46,771 bases of DNA from Clostridiaceae bacterium (GTDB lineage: Bacteria > Bacillota > Clostridia > Oscillospirales > QAMX01). The stretch is taken from assembly GCA_018384365.1 (NCBI GenBank), contig JAHAYX010000051.1, positions 1 through 46,771 on the forward strand, read 5' to 3'. The notes beneath the pieces are model-generated. The model was not told the origin of the DNA and made no database searches. It was given only the letters and a program-made list of their open reading frames with translations. Position numbers and translations under genes: made by a program. This document shows, one piece after another, positions 8,068 through 15,197 of the stretch (the stretch's first letter is position 1; each line of letters starts with the position of its first letter).

Positions 8068-8787
8068 ATGCTTCAGAAAATACTTTCGCACGTCAGACGC
8101 TGCTGCGAGGATTATGAAATGATAAAGCCCGGCGACCGGATTGCGATCGGCGTCAGCGGCGGTAAGGATTCGCTGGTACTGCTTTCGGCGCTTGCCGCAA
8201 TGCGGCGCTTTTACCCTGTCCCGTATGAGGTGGAGGCCATCACGATCGATCCGGGAATCGAGGAAATGGATTTCGCGCCCGTCACCCGGCTGTGTGAAAC
8301 GCTCGGCGTGCCGCATACGGTGATTCAGACCCATTTAAAGGAGATTATTTTTGATATCCGCAAGGAATCCAACCCCTGTTCGCTCTGCGCAAAAATGCGC
8401 CGCGGCGCGCTGCATGACGCCGCAATTGAACGGGGATGCCGCGTGATTGCGCTGGGCCATAACCGCGACGACGCGGTGGAAACACTGTTGATGTCGGAAA
8501 TCTATGAGGGGAGGATATCCTGTTTCCAGCCGGTGACCTATCTGGACCGGAAGAATGTGACAGTGATCCGGCCCCTGATTTATACACCGGAAAAGCTGGT
8601 GCGTGCCTGTGCCCGGGCGATGGAACTGCCGATTGTGACCAATCCCTGCCCGGCAAACGGGAATACCAAGCGCCAGTATGTCAAGGATCTGCTGCACGAT
8701 CTTGACCGCGAGGCGCCCGGCCTGCAGGAGCGGATGTTCGGCGCTATGCAGCGCCTGCCATTGAACGGTTGGGAGAAAAAACGCTGA
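8068..8787 (+). CDS. ttcA: TtcA-family tRNA 2-thiolation ATPase
   Basis: A 239-residue PP-loop ATPase. 'SGGKDS' (residues 30-35) binds ATP. 'NPCSLCAKMRRG' gives C104 and C107, and 'TNPCP' gives C194; these three cysteines match those that hold the [4Fe-4S] cluster in TtcA. TtcA makes 2-thiocytidine at position 32 of some tRNAs. 'GHNRDDAVETLLM' is a further family block. The SD ACAGGAGG lies about 9 bases before the ATG. TtcA-like paralogues with other targets occur in Clostridia, so the tRNA position is inferred. Followed 39 bases later by a flavodoxin-fold gene. Confidence 0.88.
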   Translation: MLQKILSHVRRCCEDYEMIKPGDRIAIGVSGGKDSLVLLSALAAMRRFYPVPYEVEAITIDPGIEEMDFAPVTRLCETLGVPHTVIQTHLKEIIFDIRKESNPCSLCAKMRRGALHDAAIERGCRVIALGHNRDDAVETLLMSEIYEGRISCFQPVTYLDRKNVTVIRPLIYTPEKLVRACARAMELPIVTNPCPANGNTKRQYVKDLLHDLDREAPGLQERMFGAMQRLPLNGWEKKR

Positions 8788-8826
8788 CACAGCGTCAGAA
8801 AGAAAATCATAAGAGGAGGACAAAAA

Positions 8827-9366
8827 ATGAAGGCATTGGTGATCAACTGCAGTCCGGTTCGGGGCGGGGCAACCGCTGAAATCGTACGTCTGGTTTCCGA
8901 AGAACTGGGGACAAAGTATGACACAAAACAGGTCTCGATAGACGACTATCGCTTTGACTTTTGCCGGGGCTGCAGAAGCTGCCATCAGACGGGGACTTGC
9001 GTGCAGCATGACGATGCGGATCTTTTGATGCGCGAATTTGCCGAAGCGGACGTGATCGTCTCCGTTGCTCCCTCTTATTGGGCAGACGTGCCGGGGCAGT
9101 TCAAGGCGTTTATTGACCGCTGCACGCCCTGGAGCAATACGCATGAGCCGCACGCCTCGCTGGGCGGCGGGAAACGGGGCTATGCCGTTGCGCTGCGAAC
9201 CGGCCCGAATATGCGCGAGTGTGAAAAGCTGCTGGATACTCTGCAGCATTTTTATGGCCATCTGGACATTCCCTGCTGCGGCAGACTGGGGATGTGCTCC
9301 GTTGAGTGCCGCGATGATGTGGCGGCGCACCGGGAGGAAATCCTGAAATTTGCCGCCGCCATCTGA
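8827..9366 (+). CDS. Flavodoxin-fold NAD(P)H-dependent oxidoreductase
   Basis: A 179-residue FMN-binding protein of the NADPH-dependent FMN reductase / iron-sulfur flavoprotein group. 'NCSPVRGGAT' is the phosphate-binding loop for FMN, and 'CRGCRSCHQTGTCV' is the cysteine-rich segment seen in Isf-type flavoproteins and many clostridial relatives. 'SVAPSYWADVPGQFKAFIDR' is the usual flavin-side segment. Whether the cysteines bind a cluster is not certain. AGGAGG lies 8-10 bases before the ATG. Likely co-transcribed with the TtcA-like gene, possibly supplying electrons, but that link is inference. Confidence 0.9.
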   Translation: MKALVINCSPVRGGATAEIVRLVSEELGTKYDTKQVSIDDYRFDFCRGCRSCHQTGTCVQHDDADLLMREFAEADVIVSVAPSYWADVPGQFKAFIDRCTPWSNTHEPHASLGGGKRGYAVALRTGPNMRECEKLLDTLQHFYGHLDIPCCGRLGMCSVECRDDVAAHREEILKFAAAI

Positions 9367-9385
9367 ATATGCTTGGCCAAAAGGC

Positions 9386-9421
9386 AAAAAAATACCGCCG
9401 TTCCACACAGGGTACGGCGGT
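9386..9421. terminator. Terminator between the flavoprotein gene and the minus-strand riboswitch RNA
   Basis: ACCGCCGT (9394-9401) pairs with ACGGCGGT (9414-9421). On the minus strand the hairpin is followed by ATTTTTTT, a strong signal; on the plus strand by TTTCTTG, a weaker one. It would end the riboswitch transcript coming from 9702 and, less strongly, the plus-strand operon. Confidence 0.82.
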
Positions 9422-9488
9422 TTCTTGCGGTATCGAATAAGACGACACCAAGAGAAAGGGGAGAATCATGAAAAGATGAAGTGCAAAC

Positions 9489-9528
9489 AAAAAGAGGGAA
9501 CTGCGGACAAAACAAAAACGCCCGCAGT
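9489..9528 (-). terminator. Terminator-like hairpin in the c-di-AMP riboswitch leader
   Basis: Read on the minus strand, ACTGCGG (9528-9522) pairs with CCGCAGT (9506-9500) around a T-rich loop. A TTTTT run follows only after 7 bases, so this is weaker than a standard terminator. It could be the riboswitch expression platform. Confidence 0.45.
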
Positions 9529-9587
9529 AAGACGGACGCTGAAAGCAACAGCAAACGCTTCATCCGGCCGTCTACTGTTTCCTTCTT

Positions 9588-9693
9588 ACGCTTACGAGAT
9601 TAGCTGACGGGTTTGGGCGAAGAAGGTACCCTACCGTCCGAAAACGGATACACCCCAGTAATGGTTCTCCCGCTGCCAAAAGGCACTCAGCGT
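9588..9693 (-). ncRNA. Cyclic di-AMP riboswitch aptamer (ydaO/yuaA type)
   Basis: Read on the minus strand, the conserved blocks appear in order: ACGCTGAGTG, GCGGGAGAACC, TGGGGTGTATCC, TAGGGTACCTTCTTCGCCC, AACCCGTCAGCTAATCTCG and TAAGCGT. These match the ydaO/yuaA aptamer, including the near-invariant ACCCGUCAGCUAA segment. Closing helix P1 pairs ACGCT (9693-9689) with AGCGT (9592-9588). These riboswitches turn expression off when c-di-AMP is high and usually precede cell-wall hydrolase or potassium/osmolyte transport genes. No gene lies downstream on this strand: the next coding sequence is the oppositely oriented flavoprotein gene. Confidence 0.93.
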
Positions 9694-9708
9694 CATATCT
9701 TGACCTAA

Positions 9709-9737
9709 ATTATACGCTGGATATGTCAATTTGTCAA
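9709..9737 (-). promoter_or_regulatory. Consensus promoter for the c-di-AMP riboswitch RNA
   Basis: Minus strand TTGACA (9732-9737), exactly 17 bases, TATAAT (9709-9714): a full match to the vegetative consensus. A second TTGACA overlaps the spacer (9724-9729) but is badly spaced. Transcription would start near 9702, directly before the aptamer. Confidence 0.85.
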
Positions 9738-9945
9738 TAACTTTTTAACCAAATATGAAAAAGCACTCCGTTTCAAATTTTACTATGTATCACAAATAAA
9801 CTGTGAAAATCTGCGCAAAAACAATGCTTCCCGGCAGGTGCTGTCCGGAAAAGCGAAGAATGGTACCTGTCGGGCGCAGCTGGATATTCTTCCAATTCAT
9901 CTGTATAGCCGGGCAGGCTTTTTTCAGATATTTTACATCTCAGTC

Positions 9946-9974
9946 TTTAAACTGTGGGAATAATATGGTATACT
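9946..9974 (+). promoter_or_regulatory. Promoter of the exopolysaccharide cluster
   Basis: TTTAAA (9946-9951), 17 bases, TATACT (9969-9974), about 28 bases before the glycosyltransferase start. The interval 9740-9945 holds no convincing gene; it contains an imperfect CCCGGCAGGT/ACCTGTCGGG hairpin (from about 9829 to 9875). Confidence 0.5.
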
Positions 9975-10001
9975 AATCACTCGAAACGGAGGTGACGCGG
10001 C

Positions 10002-11087
10002 TTGAATATTCTGCACCTGATCAATTATGCGGGAAGCGGCGGTACGGAAAAATATGTATTGACGCTGCTCCGCCGTCAGATTGCCGCCGGGCATGCCTGT
10101 GTGCTGGTATATAATACAGAAGGGCCGCTTGTCCGGGATGCGCAGGAAGCCGGTGCCGCTGTGATACAGCTGCCGCTGCGTCATATTCTGGATAACCGCG
10201 CGGCGAAGCGTCTGGCGGAGATTTGCCGGGAATACGGGATCCGGGTGATCCATGCGCATTATCCGCGGGAAAATTGTATTGCCATTCTGGCTGCGCGCCG
10301 TCTGCCGGAGGTACGGGTTGTGACAACCTCGCATCTGGTTTTTGCGTGCGACGCAAAGTGGCGCATCATCAACCGGATTTTTTCTCCGCATAATCATGCG
10401 GTTCTGTGCGTTTGCGAGGCCCAGCTGGCGCAGCTGAGGGCAAACGGCGTGCGGCCGGACCGGCTGCGCGTGGTGCATAACGGTGTGGCGCCGGAGCGGG
10501 TGGAAAATCCTGCGGCACTGCGGGAAGAAATCCGCCGGGAATTCTCCATCCCGCAGGATGCGGTTGTGGCGGCCTCCTTAACGCGGTATGAACCCGTCAA
10601 AGGCATGGATATGCTGCTGGATGTGGCGCGGATTCTGCAAAAACAGCTGCCTGAGATGCGGTTTCTGATCGCGGGAACTGGCAGTGAGTATGACGCGGTG
10701 CGCGAGACGCTGCGGCGGGAACATCTGGAGGATTTTTTCATTCAGGCAGGTTTTCGCCGGGACACGGATGCCATCCTTTGCGCGTCGGATATTTATCTGA
10801 ACACTTCGCGCAGCGAGGCGCTGAGCTTTGCCATTACGGAGGCCATGTCTCTGGAAAAACCGGCGGTGATTACGGCTGTCGGCGGAAATCCGGAGATTGT
10901 CACGCCGGAAAGCGGCTGTCTGGTGCCCTTTGGGGACGCCCGGGCAATGGCGGATGCGATTGCCGCCCTTGCGGCGGACGGCAATCGCCGTGCGCACATG
11001 GGCAAATGTGCCGCGGCACGTGTACGGGAGGAATTCTCGGAAGAAGTGATGTTTGAAAAAACGATGGAAGCTTATACGGAAGCTTAG
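10002..11087 (+). CDS. Glycosyltransferase family 4
   Basis: A 361-residue GT-B fold enzyme. 'GSGGTEKYVLTLL' near the N-terminus is the acceptor-side GxGG loop, 'HAHYPREN' and 'VVHNGV' are typical of GT4, and the C-terminal half has 'TRYEPVKGMDML', 'LIAGTGSEYD' and the donor-binding E-x7-E type 'SRSEALSFAITEAMSLEKP' followed by 'GGNPEIV'. It would transfer a sugar from a nucleotide donor onto a surface glycan or lipid carrier. The start is TTG, 6 bases after GGAGGTGA. It is the first gene of a three-gene run with a DUF4330 and an O-antigen-ligase-family gene, which points to extracellular polysaccharide synthesis. Confidence 0.93.
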   Translation: MNILHLINYAGSGGTEKYVLTLLRRQIAAGHACVLVYNTEGPLVRDAQEAGAAVIQLPLRHILDNRAAKRLAEICREYGIRVIHAHYPRENCIAILAARRLPEVRVVTTSHLVFACDAKWRIINRIFSPHNHAVLCVCEAQLAQLRANGVRPDRLRVVHNGVAPERVENPAALREEIRREFSIPQDAVVAASLTRYEPVKGMDMLLDVARILQKQLPEMRFLIAGTGSEYDAVRETLRREHLEDFFIQAGFRRDTDAILCASDIYLNTSRSEALSFAITEAMSLEKPAVITAVGGNPEIVTPESGCLVPFGDARAMADAIAALAADGNRRAHMGKCAAARVREEFSEEVMFEKTMEAYTEA

Positions 11088-11099
11088 GAGGACGAAAAA

Positions 11100-11615
11100 A
11101 TGGAAGAAAAGAAAACCGTAAAGAAGCGCTTCACGCTGCTGGACGCGGTGATTATCCTGGTCGTAATTGCAGCACTGGCCTTTGTTGCCTATAAAATGAT
11201 GCCGACGGGCAGCACCGCCGCGTATGAAGATGTGACGCTCTCCTTCTATGCGCCGGATGTGCCGGATTATGTGGCGGAGCAGCTGTATGTCGGCGCGCCG
11301 GTTGTGGACGCAGACCGCAATGTGTATCTCGGAAAAGTTGTGGACATTCAGATTGAGGATTCCGTATTCTGGTCCGCAAATGACGAGGGAATTCAGACGG
11401 TATCGCCAATGGACGATTACCGGGCCGTGACCATCACCACCAGAGTCAGCGGTGAAGCCAGCGCCTATGGAATCCGCCTGTCCAGCGTGGAGTATTCCGT
11501 GGGGCATACGCTTGCCATCCGCGCGGGTTTTGCCAAGATCAGCTGCGCGGTCAGCGATCTGGATTATGATAATCCTTCGGTGCCCGAAAATATAGCGAAG
11601 AGTATCACGGGCTGA
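11100..11615 (+). CDS. DUF4330-type single-pass membrane protein
   Basis: A 171-residue protein with a basic N-terminus, one membrane helix (about 14-34) and an outside domain of about 135 residues. The N-terminal 'FTLLDAVIILVVIAALAFV' and the downstream 'GAPVVDADRNVYLGKVVDI' fit DUF4330, often found next to polysaccharide polymerase and glycosyltransferase genes. No enzymatic motif is visible. It starts 12 bases after the glycosyltransferase with a GGAGGA SD. A role in polysaccharide assembly is inferred from position only. Confidence 0.75.
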   Translation: MEEKKTVKKRFTLLDAVIILVVIAALAFVAYKMMPTGSTAAYEDVTLSFYAPDVPDYVAEQLYVGAPVVDADRNVYLGKVVDIQIEDSVFWSANDEGIQTVSPMDDYRAVTITTRVSGEASAYGIRLSSVEYSVGHTLAIRAGFAKISCAVSDLDYDNPSVPENIAKSITG

Positions 11616-11619
11616 GCCG

Positions 11620-13140
11620 ATGATTTACGAAGTACTCAAAGAAAGCTGCGCGCGCAGCGTGATTCCGGGAGCGCTTTCGGACGGTTTTGCAAGGCTGGGA
11701 CGCCGCATTGCCGCAGCGGGCCGCCGCAGCGCGATCGTCACGGCTGTTCGTCCGTTTTTTGCCCGCTTTGATCTGTGCCGCGAACTGCGCGAACGCAGTG
11801 TGCTCTGCCATGCGGCCGCGGTGGTGTATGGCTGGCTGCTTGCCGCCGTGCGCGCGGTTTACACGGCATTTTCGCACCTGTGGCCGTTTTCCTGGCTTGT
11901 CAGGCTGGCCGATTGGCTGATTCATCTGCGCGTCTGCAACCTCTGCGCGGTGCTGGTGGCTGTCATGCTCTGCGTGGACGACAGCCGTTGGAGCAATGGC
12001 TATATGCTGCTTGCGGCGCTGTTTGTGGGCCTGCTCTATCTCATCGAGCGGGCAAAGGAGCGCGGAGAAACGCGCGGCAGACTGCCGGTTTCGCTGTATC
12101 TGTTTATGGGCGTCAGCGCTTTGGCCATATTTGGCGGAATTTTTGTGCCGGAAGCCATGCGTGTGTTCACGTATTTTGCTACATCGTTCATTTTTATGCT
12201 GGTGCTGGCGGGTTCCGTGCGAAACCTGCGCGATTTCCGGCGCGTTTTCATGATTCTGTATGCTGCGGTACTGTTCACTTCCGTCTTTTCATTGCTTCAG
12301 GCGCACGGAGGCGTTGCGGTCAATACCTCCTATACGGATGTGACGAACAACCCCGGCGTTTCGGGCCGCGTGTATGCAACGTTTTATAATCCCAACAATT
12401 TTGCGGAAATCCTGGTGCTGTTAACGCCGTGCGCGATCGTTTCCTTCCTGACGGAGGAGCGGGTGACAAAGGCGGCAAAAGTCCTGGTTGTCCTCAGCGG
12501 CATTCTGCCGCTTGTGGCGCTTGTCCTGACGCTTTCCCGCTCGGCGTGGATTTCCTTCGCGCTCTGCGTGGGGTCTTTCATTGCCCTGGCAAACCTGAAG
12601 CTGATACCGCTTTTCCTCATTCTGGCAGTGCTGGCGATTCCGTTTTTGCCATCGAGCATTACTAACCGTGTGCTGTCGCTCTTCACGGGTAACGATACCT
12701 CCATGGGTTACCGCCTGTACATCTGGGAGGCGTCACTCAAGGCCCTGAAGGCTGATCCGCTTACGGGAGGCGGCCTTGGCACCTATAACTTTTTCGACGC
12801 CTACCGAAAATTTATGGTGCCGGAGGCGTGCGTTGCCACACATGCGCACAATATGTATCTGGAAATCTGGCTGGAGACCGGTCTGTTCGGTTTCCTGTCG
12901 ATCGTAACGTTGTATTTTTCCACGCTGAAAAACACGCTGTTGTCCGCACTCCGTGGAGATCGGAACTTCCGTTATGCAGCCATGGCCGTATTTTCCACGC
13001 TGTTTGGTATGTTCTTCATTGAAATGGTGGAATATATCTGGTTCTATCCCCGCGTGATGCTGGTATTCTGGTCGGTGCTGGGCCTTGCCTGGGCACTGCT
13101 GCGCAGCACGGATGAAGAACCATCGAAAATTTCCGGTTGA
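11620..13140 (+). CDS. O-antigen ligase/polymerase family membrane protein
   Basis: A 506-residue protein with about ten to twelve membrane helices from residue 100 on. The Wzy_C-type core is visible: 'GRVYATFYNPNNFAEILVLL', then 'TLSRSAWISF', then 'DPLTGGGLGTYNFF' and 'THAHNMYLEIWLETGLFG', which includes the periplasmic-loop histidine typical of O-antigen ligases and Wzy polymerases. It likely polymerises or transfers a lipid-linked glycan at the outer face of the membrane. The first 100 residues are an unusually long Arg/Ala-rich region before the core. It begins 5 bases after the DUF4330 stop with only a weak SD, so translation may be coupled. Its stop codon overlaps the -35 box of the trpB promoter. 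Confidence 0.88.
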   Translation: MIYEVLKESCARSVIPGALSDGFARLGRRIAAAGRRSAIVTAVRPFFARFDLCRELRERSVLCHAAAVVYGWLLAAVRAVYTAFSHLWPFSWLVRLADWLIHLRVCNLCAVLVAVMLCVDDSRWSNGYMLLAALFVGLLYLIERAKERGETRGRLPVSLYLFMGVSALAIFGGIFVPEAMRVFTYFATSFIFMLVLAGSVRNLRDFRRVFMILYAAVLFTSVFSLLQAHGGVAVNTSYTDVTNNPGVSGRVYATFYNPNNFAEILVLLTPCAIVSFLTEERVTKAAKVLVVLSGILPLVALVLTLSRSAWISFALCVGSFIALANLKLIPLFLILAVLAIPFLPSSITNRVLSLFTGNDTSMGYRLYIWEASLKALKADPLTGGGLGTYNFFDAYRKFMVPEACVATHAHNMYLEIWLETGLFGFLSIVTLYFSTLKNTLLSALRGDRNFRYAAMAVFSTLFGMFFIEMVEYIWFYPRVMLVFWSVLGLAWALLRSTDEEPSKISG

Positions 13141-13165
13141 CAACGCGGCAGTTTCGTGCTATACT
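13137..13165 (+). promoter_or_regulatory. Promoter of the T-box/trpB unit
   Basis: TTGACA (13137-13142), 17 bases, TATACT (13160-13165). The -35 overlaps the stop codon of the preceding gene. Confidence 0.75.
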
Positions 13166-13171
13166 GCAGTA

Positions 13172-13431
13172 AAGTGTTGATGTGGAAATAACACGGCAGA
13201 TGCGGCACACAGAGAGCGGAGGGTGCTGGGAACTTCGCGGCAGGCAGGCCGGCAAATGGACCACGGAGCGCACGGGGAAAGGGGCTTGTTCCCGAGTATT
13301 TCGTGACGTCAGGCGCGCGTTAAGCACCGGAGATGTGATGGCATCTCGCAAAGTGTACGGCAAAGCCGTAAATCAAGGTGGCACCGCGGGTAAATGCATC
13401 CCCGTCCTTGAAAAAAGGACGGGGATTTTTT
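13172..13431 (+). ncRNA. Tryptophan-specific T-box leader
   Basis: The T-box sequence AAGGTGGCACCGCGG is at 13375-13389 and is followed by an intrinsic terminator at 13398-13431. The Stem I segment AGAGAGCGGAGGG (from 13211) has the usual GA-rich bulge, and the likely specifier loop GCAAATGGACCAC places TGG (13257-13259) as the specifier, the tryptophan codon. The variable base of the TGGN element is C, which would pair with a G discriminator base, as in bacterial tRNA-Trp. Uncharged tRNA-Trp should stabilise the antiterminator and switch on trpB. Confidence 0.93.
13398..13431 (+). terminator. T-box-controlled terminator
   Basis: ATCCCCGTCCTT / AAGGACGGGGAT hairpin followed by TTTTTT, placed just after the T-box sequence, with which the 5' arm competes. 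Confidence 0.92.
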
Positions 13432-13478
13432 GTATACTTCTCCGTCCCGGACTGATTATTTTGTAAAGGAGAATGACC

Positions 13479-14708
13479 ATGAACAAGTATGCAGAATTTG
13501 AGAATTATCTGAAGGAACAGCCCGATGCCGCCGGCCGCTTTGGTCCGTATGGCGGCGCCTATCTGCCGGAGGAGCTTGTCCCGGCTTTTGAAGAGATCAC
13601 GCAGGCATACAAGACGATCTGCCACTCCGCGCAGTTTATCAGCGAACTGCGGCGCATCCGCCGCGAGTTCCAGGGCCGTCCAACGCCGGTTTACCACTGC
13701 GAGCGCCTGTCAAACCGCCTTGGCACGACGCAGATTTATCTGAAGCGCGAGGATCTCAACCATACCGGCGCACACAAGCTGAACCACTGTATGGGCGAGG
13801 GACTGCTTGCCAAGTATATGGGCAAGAAAAAGATTATCGCCGAAACCGGAGCGGGGCAGCACGGTGTTGCGCTGGCAACTGCCGCGGCGTATTTCGGCCT
13901 GGAATGTGATATTTACATGGGCGAAGTGGATATTGCGAAGCAGGCGCCGAATGTTTCCCGTATGCGCATTCTCGGCGCGCGCGTGATTCCGGTCAGTCAT
14001 GGCCTGAAAACGCTCAAGGAAGCTGTGGACGCTGCGTTTGAGGCCTATATGAAGGAATATAAAGATGCAATTTACTGCATCGGATCCGTTGTTGGTCCGC
14101 ATCCGTTCCCGATGATGGTGCGCGATTTCCAGACGGTCGTGGGCATCGAGGCACGTGAGCAGTTCCAGGAAATGACGGGACTGCTGCCGGACGCCGTCTG
14201 TGCCTGCGTGGGCGGCGGATCCAACTCCATCGGTATGTTTGTGCCCTTCCTTGCCGATCCGGTTGAAATTATCGGCGTCGAGCCGCTTGGCCGCGGCGAA
14301 AAGACCGGAGATCATGCGGCAACGATGAAATTTGGCACCAAAGGCATCCTGCACGGCTTCGAAAGCTATCTGCTGCAGGATGAAAACGGCGATCCTCTGC
14401 CGGTCTACTCCGTGGCTTCCGGTCTGGATTATCCGGCAACAGGCCCGGAGCACGCCTATCTGAAGGATGTGGGCCGCGTGCGCTATGAAACAGCAACGGA
14501 CCGTGAAGCCGTAGAGGCTTTCTTTGCACTTTCGCGCTACGAGGGCATCATCCCGGCGCTGGAAAGCTCTCATGCACTGGCGTATGCAATCCGCGCGGCG
14601 AAAACCGGCGAATTTGACAGTATTCTGGTCAATCTGTCCGGCCGCGGCGACAAGGATATGGACTACGTCATTGAAAACTTCGGCTACGGCGAGGATTTGA
14701 GTATCTGA
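13479..14708 (+). CDS. trpB: Tryptophan synthase beta subunit
   Basis: A 409-residue TrpB of the standard (TrpB1) type, which joins indole and serine to make tryptophan with PLP. '[13 protein letters not shown]' holds the PLP lysine (K100), '[10 protein letters not shown]' is the substrate loop with the catalytic glutamate, and '[10 protein letters not shown]' binds the PLP phosphate. AAAGGAG lies 7 bases before the ATG at 13479; an ATG 6 bases earlier is too close to the SD. No trpA or other trp gene is next to it. It is read through a Trp T-box and ends at its own terminator, so it is a single-gene unit. It may salvage external indole or work with a TrpA coded elsewhere. Confidence 0.97.
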   Translation: MNKYAEFENYLKEQPDAAGRFGPYGGAYLPEELVPAFEEITQAYKTICHSAQFISELRRIRREFQGRPTPVYHCERLSNRLGTTQIYLKREDLNHTGAHKLNHCMGEGLLAKYMGKKKIIAETGAGQHGVALATAAAYFGLECDIYMGEVDIAKQAPNVSRMRILGARVIPVSHGLKTLKEAVDAAFEAYMKEYKDAIYCIGSVVGPHPFPMMVRDFQTVVGIEAREQFQEMTGLLPDAVCACVGGGSNSIGMFVPFLADPVEIIGVEPLGRGEKTGDHAATMKFGTKGILHGFESYLLQDENGDPLPVYSVASGLDYPATGPEHAYLKDVGRVRYETATDREAVEAFFALSRYEGIIPALESSHALAYAIRAAKTGEFDSILVNLSGRGDKDMDYVIENFGYGEDLSI

Positions 14709-14747
14709 GCCCTGCCGGCTGCTGCGCAGTCTGGATAAAAGACAGTA

Positions 14748-14784
14748 AGGATACCAAGCCAATCGGTTTGGTATCCTCTTTTTT
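14748..14784 (+). terminator. Terminator after trpB
   Basis: AGGATACCAA (14748-14757) pairs with TTGGTATCCT (14768-14777), then CTTTTTT. Confidence 0.92.
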
Positions 14785-14853
14785 GCCGGATCGTGGGGTT
14801 ATCTCCTCCGTTGACAGAAAAACTGACACTTTCTGCTAATCCGGGAAACTGTC

Positions 14854-14882
14854 TTGACACCCGGGCTTTGCAATGCTACAAT
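14854..14882 (+). promoter_or_regulatory. Promoter of the cobalamin-riboswitch operon
   Basis: TTGACA (14854-14859), 17 bases, TACAAT (14877-14882). The transcript would begin near 14889, just before the riboswitch. Confidence 0.75.
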
Positions 14883-14888
14883 CGAAAT

Positions 14889-15003
14889 GCAACTGAATAG
14901 CTCTCTTGCTGCAGCAGAAATGCGCAACATGGAATCGGGTGAAAAGCCCGGCGAGTCGGTCACTGTGAAGCCTTTTTCGGAAGGATAAGTCAGATACATG
15001 GGC
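14889..15003 (+). ncRNA. Cobalamin riboswitch aptamer
   Basis: The conserved core is visible in order: ATGGAATCGGGTGAAAAGCC and CGG (P4 with its GGUGAAAA loop entry), then GAGTCGGTCACTGTGAAGCC (the GCCACTG-type segment), then GGATAAGTCAGATACATGG, equivalent to the B12 box AAGTCAGGATACCTGCC with small differences. It lies right after a good promoter, and a terminator stands between it and the first gene. Binding of a cobalamin would be expected to stop transcription, so the operon is on when B12 is scarce. The exact ligand form (adenosyl- or hydroxo/methyl-cobalamin) cannot be told by eye. Confidence 0.87.
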
Positions 15004-15084
15004 AAGGGGAGCCGCGTTTCCGCCGAAACCGTGAAATGCAGGAAGAAATGCCGGGAAGCTGGATCGCTGCCCGGAAGTGTGTTA

Positions 15085-15117
15085 TGCCTGCCCTTTTTCG
15101 GACAGGTACTTTTTTTG
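15085..15117 (+). terminator. Riboswitch-controlled terminator before the B12 operon
   Basis: TGCCTG (15085-15090) pairs with CAGGTA (15103-15108) across a loop, followed by C and a run of seven T (15110-15116). It lies between the cobalamin aptamer and the first gene. Confidence 0.72.
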
Positions 15118-15197
15118 CCGCACGGAAGAGGAAACGCGCGAAAGGTGCGCAGGCCGCGCAAAGCGCGGCAGATGATACAGTGGAGGAGTGTTTCCGA

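Noticed and set aside
9252..9563. A 103-codon minus-strand frame after the c-di-AMP riboswitch as an intact gene
   Set aside because: It reads through a strong terminator and into the antisense of the flavoprotein gene. Only the first part is of interest, as a possible stub.
9790..9900. A 36-codon minus-strand frame between the riboswitch promoter and the glycosyltransferase gene
   Set aside because: No SD, no family resemblance, and it overlaps inverted repeats that explain the open frame.
15036..15197. Upstream extension of the first B12-operon gene into the riboswitch leader
   Set aside because: It would run through the riboswitch terminator and lacks an SD, while ATG 15198 has GGAGGAG and a signal peptide right after it.
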